Assembly (NCBI GenBank): GCA_963921195.1
Contig: OY992541.1
Location: forward strand, 15,868,012 to 15,932,011
Reading direction: 5' to 3'
Length of the DNA stretch: 64,000 nucleotides
From: Pegoplata infirma
Lineage: Eukaryota > Arthropoda > Insecta > Diptera > Anthomyiidae
Shown: positions 32,600 through 42,696 of the stretch, piece by piece
Position numbering within the stretch: position 1 is the stretch's first letter
How the letters are laid out: each line of letters begins with the position of its first letter
The notes under the pieces: model-generated
Told to the model about the DNA's origin: nothing
The model's input: only the letters and a program-made list of their open reading frames with translations
The model's database searches: none
Position numbers and translations under genes: made by a program

Positions 32600-32734
32600 A
32601 TCCTAAGGCTCAGGTACGGATCCAGGGGGGTAATAATTGGATTTCTCACCCCCCCCAAACGATTTCAAAAAAAAAATAAGGAAAAAAAAGAAAGAAAGAA
32701 AGAGAAAAAGAAAGGAAGGAAGGAAATGGAAACA
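32600..32734. other. TE-terminus remnant and purine microsatellite
   Basis: TCAGGTACGGATCCAGGGGG at 32612 resembles the common GGCGGATCCAGGGGG end of insect DNA transposons. GAAA/GGAA-rich DNA (32670-32725) follows. Frames across it are Lys/Glu low-complexity. Confidence 0.4.
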
Positions 32735-32960
32735 AGTAGAAAAGTTAAATTCGACTTTGCCGAATCTATAAATACCCTCCACAATGCACAGAGGGCCAGA
32801 CAGATCGATTTCCGGCCAAAAGTCCTTATTTGTAAATTGTCAAAAAAATGTTTACCAGTTTGTTGGGCATACTTATATAGAAGCAGGTTTTCTGAACTTA
32901 TCTTTACGATCCAATTACACCCTTTTCTTTCACAGGTCTTCAAAGTTAAAAAAGTTGGTA
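32735..32960 (+). mobile_element. DINE/INE-1-like left-end fragment
   Basis: GTAGAAAAGTTAAATTCGAC and TTTGCCGAATC...ATACCCTCCACAATG are the left-terminal stem seen also at 40160, 54565 (inverse) and 61487. It decays after ~200 bp. From 32961 to 33612 there is AT-rich DNA with no feature I can name. Confidence 0.5.
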
Positions 32961-33612
32961 AAAAATTTTAAAAGTTGAGATACTTTTTTGTTTTATTTTT
33001 TACAAACTTCTATTGCTAATGTTTAACTTTTTGTTTGAGTGGTTCATTCTTATATATAAGCCTTTGTAACGAAAATAACACAGACAAATATAACTCATTT
33101 GTCTGGCAGCAATTCCCGTTTTTTGTGAAAAAATTTATAATTTTTTAGGTATTTACCTCGCGCCGAAAAAATCCTCAGCGATCCTCAGTTCGATACAATC
33201 GGTCTTTATTTTTTTTGATATAGAATGGATCCACATCTTTCGAAAAAAGTTGCCCAAACTTGCTCGAAATGATAAATGGCGAAATTACAGCTATGTTTGC
33301 AGTGCTCCGAGATTTGTTTTTAAAAAAAATAATTTAACCAAAAATAATGTTTTACGGCTTGAATAGTTTTTTATCGTCAAAGAGTGCCTTAAGTGTAGGA
33401 AAAAAAATTATCTACATATCTAGTTTTTTTGTAGAATTATGGAAAATATCAGTTACACCATTTCCAATTAAATTCAAGGATTTTTTATTTAATTTCCGAA
33501 ATAAAGAAAAAAGTAAATAATTTGTCGTCACCATTTCCAAAAGCTTTTCTGAAACTAAGTAAGTCATTTACACCATTTCCATATTTATATCAAAAATAAA
33601 AAAAATATATAT

Positions 33613-35422
33613 GGGCTGTTTCACGTCAACGGGAGACCCCCCCGCCCCCAAAATTCTATTGGTCGTACAGAGTTGTATTATGGCTTAAAATTTAGCCAAT
33701 GATCTCTACTTTTGAAAGCTGAGTGGCGGAAGTTGAACCCAATGGTAAGTGAGCCAATATGGCGCCGCGAATCGGGATACCCCGATCGGGATATGCTGGA
33801 AACTAATGAAGGAGTTATCGGATTTTTCTGAAATTTGTTATCAGGGGGTATATTGGGACGCTAATTTCGAATTTTCATTCAGATTTCAAAAATTCCAAAT
33901 GGCGGATCCAATATGGCGGATGATTTTTTCGAGGTTTTCGCATTCAAATAAAACTCGGTTCCCGGGTGTATTATGGGTCACTAAACACGATTCTGAATTT
34001 AGATTTCCAAAATTCAAAATGGCGGATCCAATATGGCGTTTATTTTTTTTTTATTGTTTCGATTTCCTTGAAACTTGTTATCTCGGGGCTATTTGAGACG
34101 CTGATTTCGAATTTTTATTCAGATTTCAAAAATTCAAAATGGCGGACTCAATATGGCGGATGGTTTTTTTTTAAGTTGTCGCATTCAAATAAAACTCGGT
34201 TCTCGGATGTATTATGGGTCCCTAAGCACGATTCTGAATTTTGATTTCCAAAATTCAAAATGGCGGATCCAATATGACATTATTTTTTTTTTTTTAATTT
34301 CGATTTCCTTGAAACTTGTTATTCCGGGGTTATTTGGGACGCTGATTCCTAATTTTTATTCAGAGTTCAATAATTCAAAATGGCGGATCCAATATGGCAG
34401 ATGATTTTTTTTTAAATTGTCGCATTTAAGTTAAACTCGACACCCGGGAGTTTTATGAGTCACTTAGTACGAATCTGACATCAGATTTTCAAAATTCAAA
34501 ATGGCAGATCCAATATGGCTCTTATATTTTTTTAATAACGATTTTTAAATCTGATGTCAGATTCGTACTAAGTGACTCATAAAACTCCCGGGTGTCGAGT
34601 TTCACTTAAATGCGACAATTTCAAAAAGAAAATCATCTGCCATATTGGATCCGCCATTTTGAATTATTGAACTCTGAATAAAAATTCGGAATCAGCGTCC
34701 CAAATAACCCCGGAATAACAAGTTTCAAGGAAATCGAATTAAAAAAAAAAAAAAATGTCATATTGGATCCGCCATTTTGAATTTTGGAAATCTAAATTCA
34801 GAATCGTTCTTAGTGACCCATAATACATCCGAGAACCGAGTTTTATTTGAATGCGACAACTTAAAATAAAACCATCCGCCATATTGAGTCCGCCATTTTG
34901 AATTTTTGAAATCTGAATAAAAATTCGAAATCAGCGTCTCAAATAGCCCCCAGATAACAAGTTTCAAGGAAATCGAAACAATAAAAAAAAAATAAACGCC
35001 ATATTGGATCCGCCATTTTGAATTTTGGAAATCTAAATTCAGAATCGTGTTTAGTGACCCATAATACACCCGGGAACCGAGTTTTATTTGAATGCGAAAA
35101 CCTCGAAAAAATCATCCACCATATTGGATCCGCCATTTTGAATTTTTGAAATCTGAATGAAAATTCGAAATTAGCGTCCCAATATACCCCCTGATAACAA
35201 ATTTCAGAAAAATCCGATAACTCCTTCATTAGTTTCCAGCATATCCCGATCGGGGTATCCCGATTCGCGGCGCCATATTGGCTCACTTACCATTGGGTTC
35301 AACTTCCGCCACTCAGCTTTCAAAAGTAGAGATCATTGGCTAAATTTTAAGCCATAATACAACTCTCTACGACCAATAGAATTTTGGGGGCGGGGGGGTC
35401 TCCCGTTGACGTGAAACAGCCC
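33613..35422. mobile_element. 1.8-kb palindromic element of ~120-bp units with ATGGCGG motifs
   Basis: The ends GGGCTGTTTCACGTCAACGG and its complement are flanked by ATATAT. The arms (33613-34520 and 34540-35422) are near-perfect inverses. Each arm has about six ~120-bp units centred on AAAATGGCGGATCCAATATG. Between motifs lies AAACTCGGTTCCCGGGTGTA / TATGGGTCACTAA. Short frames in each arm (for example 33749-34096, which starts MSQYGAANRDTPIG) arise from the repeat. They are mirrored in the other arm, so I do not call them genes. Confidence 0.85.
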
Positions 35423-36150
35423 ATATATAAAAATTATGTGCGTAGATTTAACTTCAGACACTCTTCATACTTTTAAAACTAATTTTTAGTTAGATCAGAC
35501 AAAGTTAAAAAATCTAGCCGCCATATTGAATTTTATCAGTTCGATTTTAAGATAACAGACCCGGAAATTTACTAGGCCACACTTTCAGCTAGCTTCAACA
35601 AAGAAAAGGAATATAACTGTTTTTTAATTACTTGTAACAAACTTTACTAAGCATATTTAGTCCGCCATTTTGTTTTTCAAAATTCACGCCAGTAATTCAG
35701 TTTCAGTAACTCCAAGGCCCCCTTAAAACAAAATTTGAGTTAAATCGTTAAATTTTTTTCGTTTTTAGTTAAATTTTGAAATCAGCGACCCCGAAATGCT
35801 TTGGAAGCACATTTTCAGCCGGATCCAACAACGATAAAGACTTTTGGCCGGAGTTGGATCATTCTTTAAACTTTAAGAAGCATATTTAGTCAGCCATTTT
35901 GTTTTTCAAACTTCGGAGTAACAATACTTATTTAGTAACTCCAAGACCCGCATAAAACAAAATTTGAGTTCAATCGGACAATTTAAAAAAAAAATTGTCC
36001 GCCATATTGGATCCGCCATTTTGACTTTTTTGGTTTTTAGCTAAATTTTGAAATCAGCGACCTCGAGTTCCTCTAGAAGCACATTTTCAGACAGATTTAA
36101 CAACGATAAAGACTTTTGGCCGGAATTGGATCATGCTGGCCCTGTGTGCA
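35423..36150. repeat. Diverged relatives of the ATGGCGG units
   Basis: GCCGCCATATTGAATTTTAT, GTCCGCCATTTTGTTTTTC and CCGCCATATTGGATCCGCCA recur at 35518, 35660, 35885 and 35998. They alternate with GACCCCGAAAT- and AGCACATTTTCAG-type sequence. An older, decayed stretch of the same repeat family outside the palindrome. No gene. Confidence 0.55.
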
Positions 36151-36444
36151 ATTTAAAACAATTTAAAACTAAACAAATTTGAAAAGCATTGTTAAGTTAC
36201 CACCAATGCACGTTGGGCAGACTAAGAGGATCTTCGGAAAAAAGTCCGATTTTAAATCTTCGAATTTTTTCAAACTAATTGGCAAATCTAATAGATATAA
36301 CCTTGCTGAAACTAGTTCCGTTTAGTTTTTTGAGATATTCCAATTATTGGTACGATGGCAAGCTGTCAAAGTTAAAGTTTTGTTTCCAAAAATGTTTCAT
36401 ATTAAAAAGAGGTACTAACATAAGCCAGTGTTGTGCGTGTTCAA

Positions 36445-37183
36445 TAGTGTTTGGGGTCCGGGAATTCCCGGGTCGGATTTCTTGGGAATTCCCGGGAAAA
36501 GACTGACGGGAATATTTTTAATTTTTCCCGGGAAATCCGGGAATTTTATAAGATAAACCATTTTAGATAAAAAACGTTTATTTTAATTTAATTTTTAATA
36601 TTTTTTACATACAGGTATTTATTTGCTATTTTTTGTATTTTTTTTCTATTAGAAGAACAGTGCAAATATATGTTTATAGGAAAAATGACCAAGTGTAAAA
36701 AGTATGAAAATATCACAGACAAATAATAGTCTGTGACAATATCATGAAAAAACTTAAAAAGCCAAAAAATATGCATTGGTTAATGATAATTCTGCTAAGA
36801 CTGTCAAAAAAATATAAAAATTCTGAACCCAGAATTAAATTTCCAGACCAAATATTAAAAGTGCTTTCAACAATTTTAGTTTTTGCTCGAATAACGCAGT
36901 TTTAAATTTTTTTTGCGATTTTTAGCTATTTTTTGGGATTTTTTGTGGGTAAAAAAGTTCCAATATTTTTTTTTTTGTTTTATTGTATTTCAGGATGTTT
37001 AACTTTTATTTTTTTATTTTTTATGTTTTAATTAATTGTTTATCTCTGATAAAACTGTTGTTAGTAAAAATTTAATCAAATTTTAATGTTTTTTATGACT
37101 TATATTAATAATGAATCCCGGGAAATAAATTATTTTTTCCCGTTTCCCGGGAAATTGAAAAGTCCGGGAATTCCCAAACACTA
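36445..37183. mobile_element. hAT MITE, TAGTGTTTGGG ends, TSD GTGTTCAA
   Basis: The left end TAGTGTTTGGGGTCCGGGAA and right end TTCCCAAACACTA are inverted repeats. The exact 8-bp duplication is GTGTTCAA (36437-36444 and 37184-37191). The subterminal arms are full of CCCGGGAA. The interior has no transposase. Confidence 0.88.
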
Positions 37184-37737
37184 GTGTTCAACCACTTAGG
37201 TCACTACCTTTAAGTAATAATTCATTAGTACACTCAAAAAAATACGTTAGTAAAAAAATTTGTAAAGTGGTTTGTATCTCAACTTTACTACTTTTTTACT
37301 AAATTCTACTAAAAAATCAATTTTTAGTAATTCTTTTTAGTAAACTCGCTTTACAAATAATTAATTTTATACTGATTTTTTAATAATTTTTTCAGTTGAT
37401 TTTTTAAAAATTATCGCACTAACTTTTGATAATTATTTTGTAAATTTTACAATATTAGTTAGTAAATTTCGTTTTTTTTTCTCTAGAAAACCTGTACACT
37501 ATAATTAAAAAAAAATTTATTTTATTAAAATATTTGGAAATTAAAAAAAAAATATATAAAAAAAATATATTTTTAGTTATTTTTTTAATGATAAAACTGC
37601 GCTTTGATGAGTATGAATATCTTTATTATTTTTAATATTCATTTACGCTTCATTAGTTTTTTTTTTTAAATTAAAAAAAATATATATTAAAAAGGAAACA
37701 AAATAGAGAAAAGAGAAGACATGCAAAATTTAAAAAA

Positions 37738-37905
37738 CAATGCCGACCAGGGAACCAAGCCGATCGGCTCAAAATCGGCGGCGCGCCGCCGACGACCCAT
37801 TTTTGACATCTTACGCCGCCGCCGATTTTGTCGGCTCCCATCGGCTTAAACCAAGCCGCCGAATCAATCGACTCCGTCAAATCAATCGGCGCGGTGACAT
37901 TTTTT
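37738..37905. repeat. GC-rich CGGCGG block, left arm
   Basis: A 170-bp island rich in GCCGCCGCCGA / TCGGCGG and GCCGATCGGCT in otherwise ~25% GC sequence. It pairs with 45848-45972 in inverse orientation. Confidence 0.6.
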
Positions 37906-38235
37906 TTTTTACATTTTAAGGTGCATATTCTGTTCGTGTTCACATGAAAAAAACTGCATACGAAAAAATATTTTTGCAACGCGGCTATATTGTGGGGAAA
38001 TTCTTTAAACTGACTTTAAGAATATAAAATCGCAATAATTTTGCAATAAAATGGACATTTAAGATTTATTATGATTGTTTCTTTTTTCTAATATTTTAAA
38101 GTTTTCGTTTTTAATAGTTTTTATTACGATTTTAGGCTTAGCCTTTACTATGTGATTTTTCATTGAACAAAACAAAATCATCTTAAATTGTACTATCATA
38201 AAAAAAACATAAAATCATCTTAACTTATCATTATA

Positions 38236-38373
38236 AAGGCCTATTCACACCTGAGTTGAAATATCGTTTAAACGAGATTTCGATCATATGGTCTGTATCA
38301 TATCATACACAACCCTATGATCGAAATCTCGTTCAAACGAGATTTCACCTTAGGTGTGAATTGGGTATAAGTT
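38236..38373. mobile_element. Small palindromic MITE (CCTATTCACACCT ends)
   Basis: CCTATTCACACCTGAGTTGA ... CGAGATTTCGATCAT is followed after ~25 bp by its inverse complement (ATGATCGAAATCTCG ... AGGTGTGAATTGGG). TA-rich flanks. Confidence 0.75.
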
Positions 38374-38428
38374 CTTGTTGTGAGAACGTAGCCTTATACC
38401 CCGCTCTCACTTACAGGAGGGTATTCAT

Positions 38429-40040
38429 TAGGGTGGTTCTTAAAAACAAAAAGTTGGATTTCTGCACGGGACGCCCCCTCAGTTTATTAAGATTAATGAA
38501 AAAGTTATACCAAAATTTTTTCAAAATTTTCGAAAAGGTTCTTAAGGTCGCACCGGGTTCTTAAAGTTCGGGTCCTGGAGCAAAATATACCTTTTTAAAA
38601 AAAAAAATATTTTTTGTAAAAAAAAAAAAAATCATTAGGAAGCCGGTTTTGTTTAACAATTGACCCTAAGTATTTAATTAAAAATTTATAGATTTTTCGG
38701 ACATAGTTAACCCTTTACTACCAAAAAAATGTCCTTTTTTAAGATCATGCCCAAAGACACAATTTCATGGTTTTAAAAATTGTATTCCCATAAATTTAAA
38801 ATCTTTAAGTTTTATTGCTCAATTTTATTAAATACATCTGGGAGAATCAATGTTCAATTTTGGGTATTTTTCGCTCTTTCCATTTATCACATGTATCGAC
38901 TTAACTTTAGCGATTTTCAAGAAAATGCGTTTTTTCAAGCATTATTGTTAATTTTTTTGCTTTTACCAAGATTTTGGGAAAAAAATAACTAAAATTGAAT
39001 TGAATATTGTTCAATTTGACCTTAATTACACGGTTTTCAAATGCTACTAGTCCATGGGTTTTTAACCCATGTTGGCCGACGGCCAAGTGGCCAAAAACCA
39101 AAATTTAATTTTATTACAAAAAATTGTTAAAAGTCATTAATACAAAGTTTTATTTAATCATAAAAGCTAAGCAATTAATTATTTTTACTCATAAAATCAT
39201 TAACCCTTGTTTACCAAAGGTTAAAATACCCATTTTTTGTCTGCGCGACAATAGACGGCATTTGGCTTGGCGACCAAATAAGCCTTGATGGTCTTTGGTA
39301 GACACGGGTTTATGATTTTCTGTGTAAAAATAATTCAATACTAAGCTTTTATGATTAAATAAAACTTTGTGTTAGTTACTTTCAATAAGTTTCTGTAATA
39401 AAGACAAATTTCGGTTTTTAGCCACTTGGCCGTCGGTAAACTTGGGTTAAAAAAGTCCTGGACTAGTAAAATTTGAAATCTGTGTAATAAAGGTCAATTG
39501 GAACAATATTCAATTGAACTTTAGTTAATTGTTGCCCAAATTTTGGTCAAAGCAAAAAAATTCACAATAATGGTTGAAAAAACGCATTTTCTTGAAAATC
39601 GCTAAAAATTAAATCGCTACATGTGCTAAATGGAAAGAGCGAAAAATACCCAAAATTGAACGTTAATTCTGCAAGATGTATTCAACAAAATTGAGCAATA
39701 GAACTTGGAGACATTTAAATTTATGGGAATAAAATTTTAAAATCCATGAAATTGTGTCTTTGGGCGTGATCTCAAAAAAACTACATTTTTTTGACCTTAC
39801 GTAGTAAAGGGTTAACTATGTCCGAAAAATCTATACATTTTTAATTAAATACTAAGGGTCAATTGTTTCATAATGATTTATTTAATTTTTTTTTTACAAT
39901 TTTTTTTTTTAAAGGTCTATTTTGCTCCAGGGCCTGAACTTCAAGAGCCCGGTGTGACCTTAAAAACATTCATGAATCTTAATAAACTGAGGGGGCGTCC
40001 GGTGCAGAAATCCAACTTTTGTTTTTTAAAAACCACCCTA
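38429..40040. mobile_element. Foldback hAT-like element with TSD GTATTCAT, inside a DINE end
   Basis: The left end TAGGGTGGTTCTTAAAAAC and right end TTTAAAAACCACCCTA begin inverted repeats of ~700-780 bp each, around a centre near 39220. An exact 8-bp duplication flanks it (GTATTCAT, 38421-38428 and 40041-40048). Joining the flanks restores a DINE-like end (GAGGGTATTCAT|AGATTCGGCAAAG, compare 40165-40215), so the insertion is later than that element. Confidence 0.88.
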
Positions 40041-40159
40041 GTATTCATAGATTCGGCAAAGTCAAATTTAACTTTTCTACTTGTTTTATGTATTACTGAC
40101 TACTAATCTCAAAAAAAAAAATTTCAAAAAATGTTTTCACGGATTCAGTAATTTAAAAA

Positions 40160-41018
40160 AAAAAATAGAAAAGTTAAATTCGACTTGGCCGAACCTATGA
40201 ATACCCTCCACAATGTCCATTTTAAGTGATAATAAATTTTCTTACGTGAAAAAATAACAGTTTTGATTAGAAATATTTTATTTTTTTTTTTTAGTAATTT
40301 AAAAAAAAAAAAAAAATTTACAAATTTTTTTTTTGAGTGTAAAATTTTTTTTGAGTGTAAAATTTTTTTCGAGTGTATTTTTTTTTTGTTTTGGTATAAA
40401 AATATTTTTGAGTGACAAAAATACGTTGTAAAATATTTTTGTGACTTACCAATGTTTTTAAAACAGGTTTAACGGGTTTTCAACACGTGAATTTTAGGTG
40501 AAGCTAATCTGAAATTCACGGTTTTGCTAATAACTTTTGAACCACTAGACCGATTTGGCTGAAATTCAATACGAACGAGGCTGGAGGAACGCAAAATATA
40601 TATGGCAAGCTTCAGCATCCTCAGAATTGCTTTTCGAAAGTTATAGTGCTTTTTATCTCAAAAATTCACGAAAAACCCTTGCCGAAATTCAGTCTTTTGC
40701 TCATAACTTTTGAACCACTGGACCGATTTCGCTGGATTGCAATACCAACCTGACCAGGTAAATGCCCAACATATATGCCAAACTTCAGGAGCCTCCGTTA
40801 AGTCTTTCAAAAGTTAGCGTGTTTTCAACAGACAGACAGACAGACGGACAGACGGACGGACGGACGGACGGACGGACATCGCTAGATCGTCTTAAAATCG
40901 ATCGAGGATCATGAATATATATACTTTATGGGGTCCTAGACCAATATTTCGAGGTGTTACAAACGGAATGACAAACTTATATATACCCTCTATCACTAGA
41001 GTGGAAGGTATAAAAAAT
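40160..41018 (+). mobile_element. DINE/INE-1-like (Helentron-type) element, near complete
   Basis: It starts AGAAAAGTTAAATTCGACTT ... ATACCCTCCACAATG. It has two internal repeats of TTTTGAACCAC(T)GGACCGATTT, then a (GACGGACG)n run at 40845-40875. Next is AATATATATACTTTATGGGG, and it ends at TATACCCTC...GGTATAAAAA. This order mirrors the Drosophila INE-1 family (constriction of GTCC repeats, ATATATACTTTATGGGGTC, terminal TATACCC). Non-coding. Confidence 0.6.
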
Positions 41019-41249
41019 AGCTTTTTCTGTCAATTTTTCTTATATATCGCGTTGTATATATCCGATCTACTCGCAATTGAAACCATTGTAAAGAGAATCA
41101 TACTTGCAACAAATCGTACAAACATTATTTTCCAATCAACACATTAAATAACGTGGAATTTGCATACATAAATGCATTATGAATATATGAATTTGATTGA
41201 AACCGCAACAAAAAAATTTGTTATGGTTTTTTTAAGCCTGACCCTTAAC

Positions 41250-41993
41250 TAAGATAACAAAGTCGGTTTGATGAAAATCTATGGGTTATCACCAAAGTTA
41301 TGACTTATTATATGAAAATACACACAAAAAACACTATGGTATTTAACCAAGTTTTTATTCTTCTATTTTAAATACAAAAAAAAAATAAGGAAATTTTTAT
41401 GCGTAGTTTCAAAAAAATCATTTTAACTTTGGTGATTGCCCATAGATTTTTATGAAACCCATTTTGTTATATTTGTATAGGTTCAGGCTTTTAAGGTAAA
41501 TAAAAAAACTTGTTAATTTACAAAGATTCGTTAAAAAATAAAAAATGAGTTTTTTGATCAGCAAATGAATTTTTTTGATCAAAAAATGTATTTTTACAAT
41601 ATATTTGTCTATCGGGCGTAAACTTTTGAACTGATGGGAAAGTAACGTGTGTAAAGTTTGTTGCAAATTTGATTAACTTTAATTTGGTTTTTATCACGAG
41701 TAGATCGGAGGTACATTACTCAAGATATAGGGGAAACAGTGAAAATAACTCCAAAAACCGCAAAAAAAATTATTAGAAATATTTTTTTCGATAAAATTTT
41801 TAAGTTTAGCGGTCAAAAAAAATATGTAGACATAGTTATTGCGCATTATCGTTGTAAACTAGAGTAATTGAAAAAAATCATTGTTTGTTAATTTAATAAA
41901 AGAAAAAAAATCTGGCACTTTTTTTTGGTCTGTAGAGCATTTTAGCACTTTTTTTCTGCCATTTTTTTTCAAAATTCAGTTATGGCAACACTG
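41250..41993 (-). mobile_element. Partial copy of the 10981-type hAT element
   Basis: The right end AGTTATGGCAACACTG is the terminus. 41390-41993 matches the inverse of 10981-11480 (GGTCTGTAGAGCATTTTAGC, CCCATAGATTTTTATGAAACC). The other terminus is not found. Flank GGTCTGGT follows. Confidence 0.65.
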
Positions 41994-42696
41994 GGTCTGG
42001 TATACATATTTAAATATGCTTTCCAATGTTTAAACGTTAATAACTCCGGTCATATAAGGGTTGAATGGTCAAATGAAGGCTAAAATTAAAGCTTAATATC
42101 TAGGCTATAAAAATAAATTTATAAAAATAAATACCTAATAATGCATAATTTTACAATTTTGAGCATTTTCTTCAAAAACTTCGATTAAAAAATCTAAAAT
42201 TTAGGTTTATGCCAAAATGGGTTAATGAATCCAATTTTTTTAGTCTGATTAGAACACGATAAAGATGTCACAGATGCAAATAATATTTTTTTATGAATAT
42301 ATATCATTTAAAGCAACATAGCAACTATAACCGTTGCTTGTCAAAACTACAAAAAAATATTTTTTAAAAATTTTTTACCATAGGACCCCTGCGGCTCTAA
42401 ATTTTTTTCTTAGAAAGCTGAAAGCCTTATCCCACCAAAATCAAATTTTTTTATCATGAATAAGCTAACCAAGTAATATTATAATTAATAACAAAAAAAT
42501 TAAAAATAAAAAAAAAATTGTTTGGTTTGTATGGAAAAATGATTTTTTAGGTACCGCTCTTTAAGGCCCCGTCGCGTAGGGAAGGCGTGGTCGTAGGGGC
42601 GTAAAATTTTTCATCAGTTATTCTTAAGTCAAAAGGAAAAAAATGAGCGGGTACCGTCTCCAGCATTTCCAAAATAAGGGGCACTCTAATATATAT
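41994..42696. other. No gene recognised
   Basis: AT-rich spacer between the hAT fragment and the inverted-repeat element. A GC-richer stretch near 42561 (AAGGCCCCGTCGCGTAGGGA) is unexplained. Confidence 0.3.

Noticed and set aside
33749..35286. 115-codon frames in both arms of the palindrome (MSQYGAANRD...)
   Set aside because: Mirror copies driven by ~120-bp tandem units; no domain, and conservation is explained by the DNA repeat.
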